A DNA stretch of 64,000 bases, from contig NC_043987.1 of the NCBI RefSeq assembly GCF_902150065.1, positions 19,564,487 to 19,628,486 on the forward strand, read 5' to 3'. The DNA comes from Myripristis murdjan. Taxonomy: Eukaryota > Chordata > Actinopteri > Holocentriformes > Holocentridae. Both the position numbers and the translations under genes were made by a program. The first letter of the stretch is position 1. Each line of letters opens with the position of its first letter. A model generated the notes under the pieces. It saw only the letters and a program-made list of their open reading frames with translations. It had not been told where the DNA came from and ran no database searches. Positions 1 through 18,229 of this stretch are shown piece by piece.

Positions 1-409
1 AAATTATGCATCATGGGTGAAGTATCCCATTAAGCCTTTGTATTTCCTGTGTGGTACCATGCAGAGTCATCACATGTCTGAGCGGGGTTTCATGTTCTTC
101 CATGTGCGTGCTGAGTTACAGATGTTAACCAGTGCAGAACGCTGCCACTCATTCACCTGTGTGTGAATCTCATTTTAGGATTGGGTTCATCTGACCAGTT
201 TGAAATGTCTTAAAGGAACAGTTAAGAATGTTGAGAATGGCAGAAGCCAAAACTTGTCTGTCATGTAACGAATCAAGAATCTTTTGTTAAATGGTTACAG
301 TGTTTTTTTGAGTGTGGCCCTCCATCCCTTTACTTTCTAGTTATCAACTTTGGAGAGTCGATGGACTGTGATGAAACCCTGCTGCAACATGAGGTAAAAC
401 GTGGTTGCC

Positions 410-1094
410 TTAAAGGAACAGTTCACCCAAAATACAAAAAAAAAAAAAAAGGACAAAGTTTCCCACTTAGCCTATAGAGCAGTCTATCAATCCAGACTGT
501 TGCAGTGAAATTTGATGTGACCTTCTCTGTCTCACAACACCCCAATACAATGGAGCTGGGTTGGCATGGCTTTGCATAGCTCCAATTGTCAAAAATGTAC
601 ATGTGAAAAAAATCAGCAGCGACAGATCTTTACAAAAACAATGCCACAAATATTTGACATAATCCACAGCCCTTAGAGGTGAATAGTTTTATTTGGAGCT
701 ATTTCTTGCCGAAAAACACTGACAAAATGTATCTGTCCATTCCAGTGAGTTTATGAATTCGAGGTAGATAGATATAGTTTGTCAGTGTTCTTTGACAGGA
801 AATATTTCCCAACTAAACTATTTGCCCCTAAGGGCTTATGACACTTTTTTTCTTATGAGCTGTTGTGACATTTTTGACAATTTGAGCTCCACAAAACAAT
901 GCCCATCCAGTCCCACTGTATTAGGGTGTTGGGAGACGGGGAAGGTCCCAACAGACTGGAAATCTCACCAGATGACACAGAAACTGTCTAAATAGATTGC
1001 AATTGGGTAAATACGAAGTTCCGTTCTTTCATTTGTTTTTTTCATTTTTTTTAAAAATGCATTTATTTATATTTGGGTAAACTGTTTCCTCAAT
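410..1094. mobile_element. Fold-back (long inverted repeat) DNA transposon, non-autonomous
   Basis: The left half (about 410-750) and the reverse complement of the right half (about 755-1094) align over nearly their whole length. The outer end reads TTAAAGGAACAGTTCACCC on the left and TTGAGGAAACAGTTTACCC on the right when reversed. Inner blocks such as AATTGTCAAAAATGT and GAACACTGACAAA / AAACACTGACAAA also recur in mirror order. The axis lies near 752, so there is almost no unique centre and no coding capacity. Short tracts starting AAAGGRAYAGTTCACCC are familiar ends of abundant fish DNA transposons. The superfamily is not assigned; the TTAA at the left end would fit Kolobok or piggyBac types, but this is inference. 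Confidence 0.7.
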
Positions 1095-1262
1095 AAAAGA
1101 CAACTGTGTCAGGACAGAGTTGATACATCATCTCTCACCTTTTCCAGCCTGATGAAATACACTGTCATCTGGTTTTTATGAGAGTCTGTTGTTTTGATCA
1201 CAAATATTTGCTTTTATATGGCTATACACCTGCTCCTTTGCACACATGGGGGCCTGCCTTGG

Positions 1263-6654
<5,392 letters not shown>

Positions 6655-8649
6655 TTAATGAAGAATAAAGCCTTTATTTTTGTCTTCCCGAAGTTCAAGT
6701 TTGTCAGTCCCACCCAATGAAGAGGTGGCAAACAGAGTGAAGGAGTAAGAGGTAGAGCAAGTGTTCCATTCTCATTGTGATCAGCGTAAAAACTCACTTT
6801 TACACACCATGGGAATGGCCATCCAAAGAAGGCCGACTAACAAAACAAAATTACAGCAGCTTCTTTGTGGCGTTGCTAGCTTTCCCTTCTTATTCACAAT
6901 CATAAATACTCCAAACTCACTGACTTTTGATAAAGATCGCACTACAGTGTAAACCAGAGAGGCCTCGAGTGCTGGCCATGAACAGAGGCATGGCAGTCAT
7001 CCTCATCGCTAATCGTCACCACCACCATCACCACCATCACAGTCTCTGAACACTTGGAGTGGGGAAAGTGCCACATGGCGAGGGCCTCTTGCTGTGTGTC
7101 CAAGGCTAAGGGGCACTGCATAGTACAGTTAGACAGAAGAGATGATGGCTGCCTACCATCGCCTACATAGAGGCTCTCAATCCAGCACTCAGGAAGAGTA
7201 CGACCTGGGAAAAAAAAACAAAAAACAAAACAAAACAAAAACAAAAAAATAGGGCTGCTTTCGCATAAAGCAGGGCACAGAAACCTGAGTGGTGGAGCTT
7301 GACAGCACATCAATCCAAAATGGGTGTACAGGAGTCAGCTGGCCCTGTGTGTATGTGTACGCATGTGTCACACTGCATTAAAAGTAATCATCAACCACTC
7401 TAGGAACATTTGCACTGCCTGTTATGACAGTGATATGTTACATAAAAAAAAAAAAATATAGTATTTACATCTTCACCACATAAATTATTTCCCTAACATA
7501 CTGTATGTGTAAGGCATAATAAGGTCTCTGAAAAAAATAAGTGCCTCAGATGAAAAAGATGATACTGACTCCAGCATTCAGAAATGTAAGCAAAGGGAAG
7601 AATGTTTAAATGCTGCCCAAAAAAAAAAAAAAAAAAGCAGGGCCAAATCATGTCCAAAACAGAGAGAAAGAGGAAAAAAAAACACACATGTACGGAATAA
7701 ATGTAATAATTCATGACAACAATTTTCAAAATGGCACACAGCGAGCAAGATAAAGCTGTGAGCTTGAACAGGGAGCCCCTGAACACCTCCAAGTAGTAAT
7801 AGCATCAGAACTGTTTACATTAGAGGCCAACCCTCAATCTGATATTGAAGAGCAAAGCGAGGGAGGGCGGTGTACTCCGGGGTCGCTGCATAAGATAAGA
7901 TCAAATGACATTACACTCTTGCCTCATGCGGAGAACCGCCATGAGATCTAGGAATGCCTTGCAGACCCGTCCTGCCCACCATTTGACCTTAGACATTTCT
8001 CACTTTGCAGCATGCTTTGTGTTGACCCCTGGCCTGCGACAACTGTACCACTGCAGTGACCAATCACCTCAGGGCAAGGCACAGAGCCAGGCCAGACTGT
8101 TCACCTGATGTGTTTTGACACATAAGGCCATAGTAATTCACACGACTGCAATATACAGTATCAAAAAACTGTATAATGAGATAACGTACAAATGCATATG
8201 CAAATATAGCTTTCTTTACACAAAAAAACATACACATTAACTGTTGGTTTTGCAGATGAAATACAATGTGTCACAAAGAAATAATGGCTGGCTCTGTCTG
8301 TTCCAAAGAAAGAGGAGGGGGAGAAGGGCGTGGGGAGGAAGGGGGCAGGACAGAACAACAAAACACAAGGATTCAGTTCATACGTGTCATTTTGGATAAT
8401 TGCACACACAGGAAGCTGGGAGGAGTGAATTAAACCTCTCCAGTTGGTTGGACCATATGAGTTCATATTACCACCACTCTCCCACTCCAGTGCTGTTGGG
8501 CTGGTTTCAGTCTTTGGGTCACCCCCATATTGTGTGTGGGTGCATGAGAGTCTGAGTATGTCATTCCAGTGAGTTTAAAAGGTAGGCCATTGGATCATTA
8601 ATGGAGATGTCCCGCCTACCCTGGTGGGGTGGGGCTGGGAGGGAGCCCA
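6655..8649 (-). other. map2k6: Probable 3' UTR of map2k6
   Basis: The region follows the map2k6 stop codon on the minus strand. The first good minus-strand AATAAA seen downstream is at 6673-6678, giving a 3' UTR of about 2 kb if it is used. It includes A-rich tracts at 7210-7247, 7443-7455 and 7619-7636. The exact end is inferred, and a nearer variant signal is possible. Confidence 0.4.
6664..6678. terminator. Back-to-back polyadenylation signals
   Basis: AATAAA on the plus strand (6664-6669) is separated by three bases from TTTATT (6673-6678), which is AATAAA on the minus strand. The minus-strand copy is the candidate poly(A) signal for map2k6. No plus-strand gene is known to end here. Confidence 0.4.
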
Positions 8650-11600
8650 TCAATCATCCAGGATGTCCTTGACGAAACTGGCCACGTCTGTGTCTTTGGA
8701 GTCATGCAAGGTGAAAAAGGGATGTTGCTGTGTGCAAAGGAGAAAAATATATAATTAGACATATGTTCCTGGAAGATATAAAAAAAGATTTAAACAATGT
8801 AATAAACACTGTGTTGTTATTGTTTCAGCTGGCAATAAACACTTCACAATCTTGGTTTAACTGGGTAAGCCTGGCCTCTTGTGGACAAAAGCAATAAGAC
8901 TACCTTGGATTTCACACGAGTGACAGAGACGGTCACAGAGTAAAAATAAAATCAGTCATATGTACCAAATACTACAGAACACTTTTAGAGAACACAGAAA
9001 GAAAAAACAAAAACTTAAGATGCAAACTAACCATTAATTCTGTGTAAGCTGGCCTCTCACTTGGCTTCTTTCTTAAGCTGCAAAAACAGAGAGGATAAAT
9101 GCAAAAATGAGACAGAATAAACAATAACTGTCAAAGTAATAATAGCCACATGCAAAAACAATAAAATGACACATATCATCTGATGATGCTAACAAGTGAC
9201 AATAGAGAAAACTATGGCTGCTCTTTGAGCAAATGGAGAGCAGAATCCTGGCCCCTAGTGGGCTTTGAATGTCACTGCTTTAGAACATGGTGGATACAAG
9301 GCACGGGACACTTCAAAAAACATGCAGAGAATGAGAGGCTCACCATTGGGAGCTGAAATCCACAATTTCAGGGGAGAAGCGGTCGGCAGGCAGTTGGGGA
9401 GATGGTTCATCCACCACCTGTTTGAGCTGCTGGAATGGGGTGCCCCATGAGTCGTATGGGAACTTCAAAATGGCCAGCTCAATCTAAGAGGCAGAGACAG
9501 TCTGATTTACCTGGCATCCTACACATGCTGCATTTCAAACTCTATACTAATTAACTCATTGATTTTATTTGAGGATTTTTATCACGGTTAAAAAGTTGAC
9601 TATCACTCTACCAGATGATGATTTTGTGTACCTCTTATCAAATGATGGAGATCTCCATTTGGAAAGAAAAATTAATTTTCAAATGACATTGAAATTTCAA
9701 AATTCATTCTTCATAAGGCAGAAATAAGGGATAAATAAAATAAGATACTGGCAACTCCTTTGTTGTTTGTGGGAGAAGAGCATCTATGAGCTAATTTTAA
9801 TATTAATTAAGAAAAGCATGGATTATTTATAATTCTGCACCAATCTGGACTAGCTGTCAAAATGTTCTAGTCACACCAAGATGATGAGGGTTCGTCATCA
9901 GTGCTGGGTGTCATTACTGTGAATTTTTGTACTGATACTGACAACATGATTTAGTAATCATGGTGCTTATAATAGTTAACAAAGTGTTCCATCTGATAAA
10001 TTAAACCCTTGCTGAGACTGAGATGAATTGGCAGGAAGTTGTGGATGGCTAGGAAAGCATCAAGACTCGACTTACACTGGGAGAAAGGGGCTGGGATGAC
10101 TTCTTGAATTATACAGTAAAAGTTATGATTAAATGGAGTATGGAGAAAGATCTCATTATACAAGACTAAGCTAACATTTAAATTGTGGTGTGTTTCCAGC
10201 ATTGTTGGATCTGTCTGAAACAGATAGTAGCCAGATACTGAACACACACTAGTACATCTAGCTGACAAAGGATACCTGAGTTCAAGCCAATATCATATTC
10301 CATGGAGAGCATTTCCTTTTACCAGAGTCTTTTGTTGCGAACTTAAACCACAACCACTTTGTGCAGATTTTTTTATGCAAAGAAACAAAAAAAAACAACA
10401 AAAACATTCCAAATTTGAGAGCGCTATGATCCGTGTCTGATAACACAGCCGATAGCATCTCATGCTTTTACTTTGACAAATACAAGCAAACAGGGATGCA
10501 CAATTGGCACATCAGTGGTACTGGCTGATATCAGCTTTAAAAAGAAACATCTATATCAGCCTGAAATGAAACTTTCTGCCAATATGACATGTGAAATAGG
10601 TCAAATTTGCCCTGGTACTGGCTATTGTCAGGGCCGCCTCAGGGAGAGCATCATCAAGCCTGTTGAAGTTTTGTTTGAAAGAAAATGTTATATGAAAATA
10701 AATATGGCATGTTATACAAAACCTAAGTTGAAGGAGTTTTCTTATTTTGCCCAGTAAATGTATACATTTTGAAAAGCATTGCATTTTATGTCTGCCATTG
10801 GGCCATCATGATCAGAGCATGCATAATAATGTTAATTCCTCTACAGGAGATATTCAATGTTCTCTGCTAATTAGGTGGAAAAATATGTGCTTATAGTGGT
10901 AACAGCGTCGGCCATAAGCCAAAAGAATTGGAAAATATCTATGTATCAGATATCAGCAAAAACTCCAATATCATGCATCCCTACAAGCAACGCTGAATAC
11001 AAGAACACTGATAGCAGCCTGATGTGGGAAGGGTAACAGAAACATGCATTTCTGTGGCGGTTTATTTCGTTCTTTCAATCTTAAAGTGCTGAAGTATAAC
11101 ACTGAAGGTCCACTGCCATTATCTAAAAGCCACCTCATTTTGCTACAAAGCCCCACTCACCATGGTGATTCCAAGACTCCATATGTCAGACTTGACGCTG
11201 TAGCCTTGCTGGTTGAGGTCAGGGTTTATCCGCTCAGGCTGAAAGGGGAAGCAACAGACAGTAAGTGCCAATAATACTAAACAGTAGTGATAAGCTTTTA
11301 CTGACTTTGTACTTTATAAGACAAGATTACAAAATTATTTAGGAGACAAATCAATAAACTCAAAGCAAAATCAATACAAGTGCTGAACAAAAACGGCAAC
11401 CTAAAAATTAGAAAAAGCAAATGCAATGGAGATAAAATTCTTAAAAGCAGATATATGAGCCTGTGTGTTGAAATGTGGTTTGGGAAATGATCTTTTTAAA
11501 AGAAATGTGCTGTTTTTGCCAGCCTATGATTCAGGCAAGATGTTCAAAAGCTTGGGGTTTTGGAAAGCAAAGGCCCGATTATCATCAAGCTGTAGTCTAG

Positions 11601-14600
11601 GTTTGAAAATAGCCAGGGAGCGTCAGGGCTCACAAAGTGCTAGAATTCATCACTAAGTTTGTTAAACTTTTCTTAAAACCTGCTTACCGCCATGTAGGGC
11701 TTGCAGCCTGCATCCATAGTTTTGGCTACAGAATCCACCAGGTGGCCACTGATGCCGAAATCACACATCTTAACCTGGCCCTGAGTGTTGATGAGAACAT
11801 TGGAGGGCTTCACATCTGGAGGGGGAAATTATTGGAGCATGACAAGAAAAAAAGCAAATCAGCAAAGGTGGAAACTTGACTGGGAATCTTGTGCTATTTT
11901 ATTGTCTTTGACATGAGTGCTGCTACTCCTGTGCTTACCTCTGTGTATTACTGACAGGTTACTGTGCAGATGCTCTAATGCCCTGACAATCTGCAAAGGA
12001 AGCACAGATCGAGACCTGAGAAAAAGGGTAACTTATCATCTGTAACCACAGGAGTGAATGGGAGTAGAACAGACTTTCCTATTCAACTTATGTATTCCAG
12101 TTGGCAGTAATTAACCATGATTACTACTTTTGGCAAGCAGCAACAATATAACATCCTCTCAGTTGTCAGGATGTGACACCTTTTACCGCCCTATACGTGC
12201 CTTGGCACCGCAACAACTAATCACAATCACTGTTTTATTCTGAAGAAGCCAAATGACCACAGCAAACGGCTCCATGACTGTGACTACTCCATTCCAATTC
12301 TGTGTCTGTAACTACTGCTAAAAACTGGAGGCACAGAACACACCAAAATAATCATATTATCATAATGGCCCTGCTCCTCAAATAGGTAAAATCTAGCACA
12401 GACGTACTGCTACTGTGATCTTGCCCAAAATGTCCTCGGGGATAGTCATTCCTTTCTTGATAACATTCTTATAGAACTTATCCAGAGAGGTGTCCATCAG
12501 CTCCATACAGATCCAAACATCCCCCTGAGAACAAATCAGATGTCAGCCAACAGTGAAAAGAAAGAACACGGTCAGCCATTCCATCAAAATGTAAAAAGAA
12601 TGGGATGCTGGTAGTAAATGCATGAGACTGTGACAGTCTTTACCTCCCTGAAGAGGGCGCCATAGAAGGTGACGGTGTAGAAGCAATCCACTGTCCTCAT
12701 GGAAATGTCCAGGTCCATCAGCAGCCTCTTCTGCTCCAGGGTGTTGACTGTGGCACGGATCCTCTGCGGAGAGAAACACACAGATTGGACTGCCAGCTAC
12801 ACCACAGGGCAAAACTAGCTCATTCCCAGTGGAGTCTTGTCACAACATCCTCAAATATTCAAGTTCAGAATCAGGTTCAAGCTTATTTATTTATATAACC
12901 CCTCATCACAGGCTTGTCTGGAAGGACTTTACAAAGAACAAGCCGGCACAGACCTAACTACTCAACAGTCTGCTGTAGAGCAGAATGATGACATACAAAC
13001 ACTAGGATGCAAATACGGCACAAGAAACACAACAGCACGCTCTTCTACGATACAGAAATATCCTACATAAACGCGTTGATCTGGGACCACCAGCCTCAGG
13101 GCAATCTCCCAAGAAAACTTTCGTAAGAACTAGTTAACAGTGTGTTTGTGTGATGTGCCCTGTCTTAGGTAATGCTTGATGCTTGGGGATTTTTTGGGCC
13201 TGCTGGTGGCACTGTGGTGGGCCAATTAATTTAATTTTATGGACACTGGATATCAACGTAAAAAGGCATCACTCCCCAGAGGTTCAACAAATCTGACCCA
13301 GCAGTGTGTGAGACATTATACGTGAGGCTTGGGGCCCTGGTGGTGCTGTGGTGGGTCAGTCAGGTTTACATTCCAAATGCCAGACCTCAGTGTCAAAATC
13401 CATCATTCCCCCCAAGTTTTGCCTTGAGGGAAGGATGCTGAGAGGCTGAGAAATTGCATGTGACTGACAGACAGATATATTGACAATCCATAGTCTCCTC
13501 ACCGATCTTCGACTGATGAGGGGGACAATCTAGGCAGGCAGAGTTATATATCTACAGATAAATATTTATGTCTATATAATGTCAATCATGCATTAAAAAG
13601 AATCAGCAACTTGAGAGTGAAAAGGCACTGAAACTTTTTACTCTTACTCTTTTTCCAAAGATATACAACCCAAATATGTACACTCTGAAAGCATATGTTG
13701 AGCACATCTATGAGTCATTGCACTATTTTAAACGCCTGGTGCATGTATTGAGCAGCCAAGTCAGGTAACTTGAGCACTGAGTGGCCGGCCTACCTTGACA
13801 GCCATGATAACATCACTGGGCACATGTCTCATCTTGTCCACCACCCCGTACGCTCCCCTCCCCAGCTCTTCAATCTGCTCCAAGTCATCTGCCTTCACCA
13901 CAAAGTTCTGAACCGAGGGGAGAGAGAGAGAGAGAAGGGTCAGCTTGATGCATGTATTCAGCTCAGCAAAAAATAGCACTGCATGTGGCAGAAGACTACT
14001 GAGCCAACTTTACCTTATCTCCGATGGTGACACAAGCTTTACAGTCGAGATCTCGAGGGGGCCTGCAGCGAGACAGCCATGTTTAAATTGTGCAGAAGCA
14101 GCAGGCATACTGTCAGACTGAGTAATGCTATATTTGCCTCCAGCGGATTTATGTGGCAGATTGTGCATCTTTATTAGGATAGCTTTTAAGGTTTTAAATA
14201 AATAGCCGTTTAAATCAATACTTAACAGTCAGTATTCATCATGCAAAGACTGACCCTCTTTAACCTCATGTTGCTCTACTGCTAAGCCTCATTTGAGACA
14301 ATAATCAACAATAATATCAGACAGGGGTTCCTGAAATGGAGCGCAGAGACTCCTGATCTCCAGAGAGAACTATTATCTCACTTACAAGGAAACACATTTA
14401 CAAAAAGCCTACTGGCGTGTCTCCAAATCTATGTGGGCATTTGCATGACAAAATAGAAAACTTCCCTTATTTAGGTGACATCATTGCTGCCTCTGCCCCT
14501 GGTACCAAAAGTAAAGAGTCTTACGCTGCTGCCACTGGTGGGGGCTGCTCAAACACTTCTTTGGACAGCTTCAGCCCAGGGTTTTTCTTCTTCCCTGGGA

Positions 14601-17600
14601 CACAAGAAATGAGAAAGGCATTAGTGTCTCTAAGACATATATCCATGAAATATGGTTTATCATATATCTGCTGTGGTCAATACTACTCAAAAAATCCACA
14701 CTGCACTATGGATAAGTATGACGCTTGTTTTTCATTCTGGAAGTAATGACTGTTTTCAAGCTTACGCTGAATTTGCAGTTGCCACTGACCCCGACTACTG
14801 CCAGTGATTTGTTATCTAAATGAAGATTAGGTGTACTCAAAGCTCGAGGCCCCACAATAGAGAGAAGGAAGTTTAATGACTAATCAGTATTTGTATGATG
14901 ACTCAGATGAAGAGAAAGGGAGGGAGAGATGGGGAAATTCAAAGGAAGCAAGTCTTCCTTCTTGTCTTTTTTTCTTCAAATGTTACAATCAGTACAACTA
15001 AATCTACTTTCAATATGTGATTTTTTATTACAGCACCATGACCAAACATGGTGCTGTAAACTGTGGGGCTCTGGGACCTTTCTCTGCTGAAGTAGTGACA
15101 GCAGTCCATTCATAAACACATTTTACCAGCAGCCTTGGGACTTCCCACAAGGGGCTGTGGGTCCCTGCCAGAATGACACAGCTACTAGGCCTACCAGAAA
15201 CACAAAGGATAACAGCTTAACTTTTCCTGACATGGACACTGGTATTCAGCATGTTTGTGCCAGAAGCAAAAATGATCGGAAAAACAGAACATTTTCTTGA
15301 CATTTGTCTGCACTTGGACCTGGCCTGATTTTCACCCACTGGGTCAGAAGACAAACAGTTTAGACCTGCTGGGCAATTTCCTGACTTAGCCGTATGCAGG
15401 CTTACACCGGGTTGCACACTCTCACTCCCTCTAATCAATGTGTGGGAAGCTAATTTGATGTAGCCAACAAGTATGTCACTAATGGGATTTAATTTGTACC
15501 AATTGAGAAGTCTCAGTTTTTTTAAATTTAGCAAAACCTACCAACAGGTCAGTCTATTGCAATGACTTGTTTGTCATTGGAGGTGTTGGACAGCAACTGC
15601 CACTGTCTGAATTCAACGTATTTACCATTTAGTGAGTCATGCCTCTCCAGTTTGGAGGAAATGTGATTGGGTAAACCCTTCCTACCTAAACCATGCTGTT
15701 AGGGAAGTATAGCTCATTGGAATTTAATATTCATTGACTTAAAAATGGACACACAAGCCCATTCTGTGCTGCAGCCCTTAAATAGGCCTACAAAGTGTCT
15801 GCATAGACTGCAGTTTCAATGAACCACTACGCCTACAGTAGTCTCATGTGGTGAGGAAGATTAGCCTAAAGTGTGATTTACTCACACATGCTCAGCCAAA
15901 AATAGACTGTACATTTCCTCTGTATGAGATAAATAAAGAGCATTCAAACCTTTCCTATGACCTGACAAATAAGACTGGTTTTTGTTCACCCAACAAAACC
16001 AGGGTTACAAGAAAATACAACACAAGCCAGGCTCTCCCTTGTGCAGGACAGCACAGAAAAATCATCAGACAGCATTATTTAAAAACAGGGGAACCTAACC
16101 TAACACAGCATAGCTGATTTAAGCTCTTAGAATGGCTTAGCCGTGTTTTGGTGCAGCATGAAAACGGCTACAACAATAATGCGTCACATGTGGAAGAATA
16201 TCATACGGCATGTTTACAATGAAGTCTTCGTGGACTTGAGATACTAATCCCATTCCAGGTAGCAGGACCAGTGTGTGGGCTGTGTCGTGCCCCTGTGGCC
16301 CGGCTGTGTGGTGGGATATGACTCACAGCCAGTCAGACTGGACACATCCGCTCAAAACACAACAGCTGTCAGTACCCTTTGGGAAATATGATGTCACTTC
16401 ACTCAGCCTGCGTACTGCTCACTTTCCTCATTGGGCTGAGGGTAGCTTCCCTGCAGCTCTCTGTTGCAAGACCTGCCTTATTCCCAAATCGGGCCTAATA
16501 TGAAACAATAATGGCATGACATCAGCTATGGCTGGAGTCAGTGGATATTGAGCGGTGACAGGATATTCAGCGATTGTTAGGATCGATGGACTTGTATGCA
16601 CTGGTATTCAGGGAAGAGCAGGATTCTTCTGAGTGCAACAGCACATACGCAATATGCACAAGAATCCCTGGATTGTGCATAGGATCAAAGTGTCAATAGC
16701 TATGTGGCGAGTCACCATCAGGAAGCTTTGGCCTCAGGCTGGCTCCATATATGGACAATGATGAGTCATGCACAGATAATCTTCCACACCACCCTATCAG
16801 CGCAGTTAGGGAGAATCCAATCTGTGAACATGCCTAAGCAAAGCCATGAATTGCAATGCACTTTCGGCCCACTCCACCCTTTACCCACGGAGTGCCAAAC
16901 TTGCTGTGGTGGTCACAAAGCACTCTCACCAGACACCTTGGGTCCGCACACTCACAACAGCATAAAACCTGTGTAGCAGCTCTGCAGCAGTGCTTGCAGC
17001 CAGTGAACTGTCAACAAAGAGCGTCTGCACTAGGTACTGAGGCTGCAAGTCAAAACATGCCATGGTAGGCCAAAGGCTGTGATTGCCTGAATAGCACACA
17101 GCCAATCTACAGAGCCCTCTCAAAACAATGTGTACTCCCGACCATGGTAACGCTAGTATGATTGTGTAACAGCAAAAGCGGTGAACTTGAAATGTAAATT
17201 GACATCACCGTGCTCTCTGTATCTGACGCAGGGGACGGACCTTGCTTTTCCAAGGTGTGTATTTTTTTTCTTTCTTTCTTTCTTTCTTTTTTGGCAGAAC
17301 AGTGTCCGCTGCTACAAAATTACACAACACAGACGCTAGCGGAAGCCAAATGTATGGGAGCGCCGTTCACTGACATTGCCGCGATTTAAGAGCGTTAAGC
17401 GTCTAAAAATAACCACACTTCCACCGGGGAAAGGAAAAAAAATGCATTTTTATCGACCCAACCGCTCTTATGCATTCTAGTTAAGTTGGTGAGTCATAAG
17501 GCTCCGACACATTCAATGACTCATGACATCCAGGAGGCCGAAAAATGAAACACCTGTGGTCCCACGCTACGGAAAAGAGAAGAAACTAATCCGTGCCAGT

Positions 17601-18029
17601 GAGAGCATTCACAGCTTTGGAGCAAGTTCGCCGAGCCTGGCAAAAAGGTCTCTTTTGTCTGTCGTCAAAGGGTGTTCACTAAAACACAATAAAGTGAAAC
17701 GCAAGCGACACAGTAGCGCCCATTAGCACGGAGCAAAACTTACGGTGTGGCTAACCTAAACGACACAGTTAGCTGTAGGAGAAATATCTCGAGTCACCAG
17801 GGTGTCTGGAGACTTCGCATAATGACAGAAAGCAGGAAAGACGTCCTGACTGCCTTTTTTCCCCCTCTCCCTCTCTCTCTCTCGCATGCAGCTCTCCACC
17901 TGGTAAGGTTACAGCTGGCAATGATAGCTAAATTACTTCCACACGATCTGCACTTCGTAAATTCAATTACATGCATACAAAATGTCTTTGGAAGCGACGG
18001 GAGTCCTTACCTCCTTTAGAAAGAGACAT
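8650..18029 (-). CDS. map2k6: Dual-specificity MAP kinase kinase 6 (MKK6), 12 coding exons
   Basis: Cytoplasmic/nuclear kinase that phosphorylates p38 MAPKs on the TGY loop. Coding exons in transcript order: 18029-18011, 14594-14525, 14062-14014, 13907-13794, 12763-12644, 12524-12408, 11990-11939, 11815-11688, 11238-11161, 9483-9344, 9077-9032, 8727-8650. They total 1011 nt and all junction phases agree, giving 336 aa (human MAP2K6 has 334). Visible motifs: an N-terminal basic p38-docking segment (KKKNPGLKL), P-loop GRGAYG at about 62-67, catalytic Lys84 in MAVK, HRDVKPSN from 179, DFG at 199-201, activation-loop Ser209 and Thr213 (SVAKT), APE at 223-225, and a C-terminal DVD-type docking tail. 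VKADDLEQI and KMRHVPS favour MKK6 over MKK3. Residue 205 is His where I recall Tyr in GYLVDS. The start is MSLSKGGKKK, which joins exactly to exon 2. Intron 10 carries a hAT-like insertion. Confidence 0.95.
10491..10983. mobile_element. Non-autonomous hAT-like DNA transposon with 8-bp target duplication
   Basis: The element begins CAGGGATGCA and ends TGCATCCCTA, and the inner end sequences (CTGATATCAGC / GCTGATATCTG) also mirror each other. The flanks are CAAGCAAA on the left (10483-10490) and CAAGCAAC on the right (10984-10991), a 7/8 match at the 8-bp size expected of hAT. It is 493 bp, has no transposase frame, and sits in the map2k6 intron between the exons at 9344-9483 and 11161-11238. 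Confidence 0.75.
11520..11640. repeat. Possible interspersed-repeat fragment
   Basis: The stretch around GCAAAGGCCCGATTATC resembles a repeat I recall as frequent in teleost introns. It lies in a map2k6 intron. A related-looking fragment beginning TTTATTTATATAACCCC is at about 12,879-12,960. The class is unknown to me. Confidence 0.25.
13137..13430. repeat. Diverged two-copy tandem duplication (~160 bp unit)
   Basis: The order CAGTGTGTG ... GAKGCTTGGGG ... CTGGTGGYRCTGTGGTGGG ... TGGAYA-type spacer ... ATCAYTCCCC occurs twice, about 150-163 bp apart, with many substitutions and small gaps. It lies in the map2k6 intron between the exons at 12644-12763 and 13794-13907. No open frame is shared by both copies. 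Confidence 0.45.
15029..15058. repeat. Perfect 12-bp inverted repeat, 6-nt loop
   Basis: TACAGCACCATG, then ACCAAA, then CATGGTGCTGTA. It could fold as a stem-loop in the map2k6 intron 1 transcript or in DNA. No flanking stem long enough for a typical pre-miRNA was seen. Confidence 0.7.
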
Positions 18030-18229
18030 TTCCCCTTTGCTTTGATGAGGGGGAAGGGAAGCACAAAGACTTTTGCCTTTTTTTTACTCCCTCCCTCCCT
18101 GCATCTACCCTTACACCCGCTCAGGATCGGTGGCTTGTCGTGCAAAAAACTAGCAGCGATAAAAAGATTGTTCACCGCCGTGCAATCTCCGTGCTTTTAT
18201 CATTAACTCGCGGCTGTAATGATCGATTA

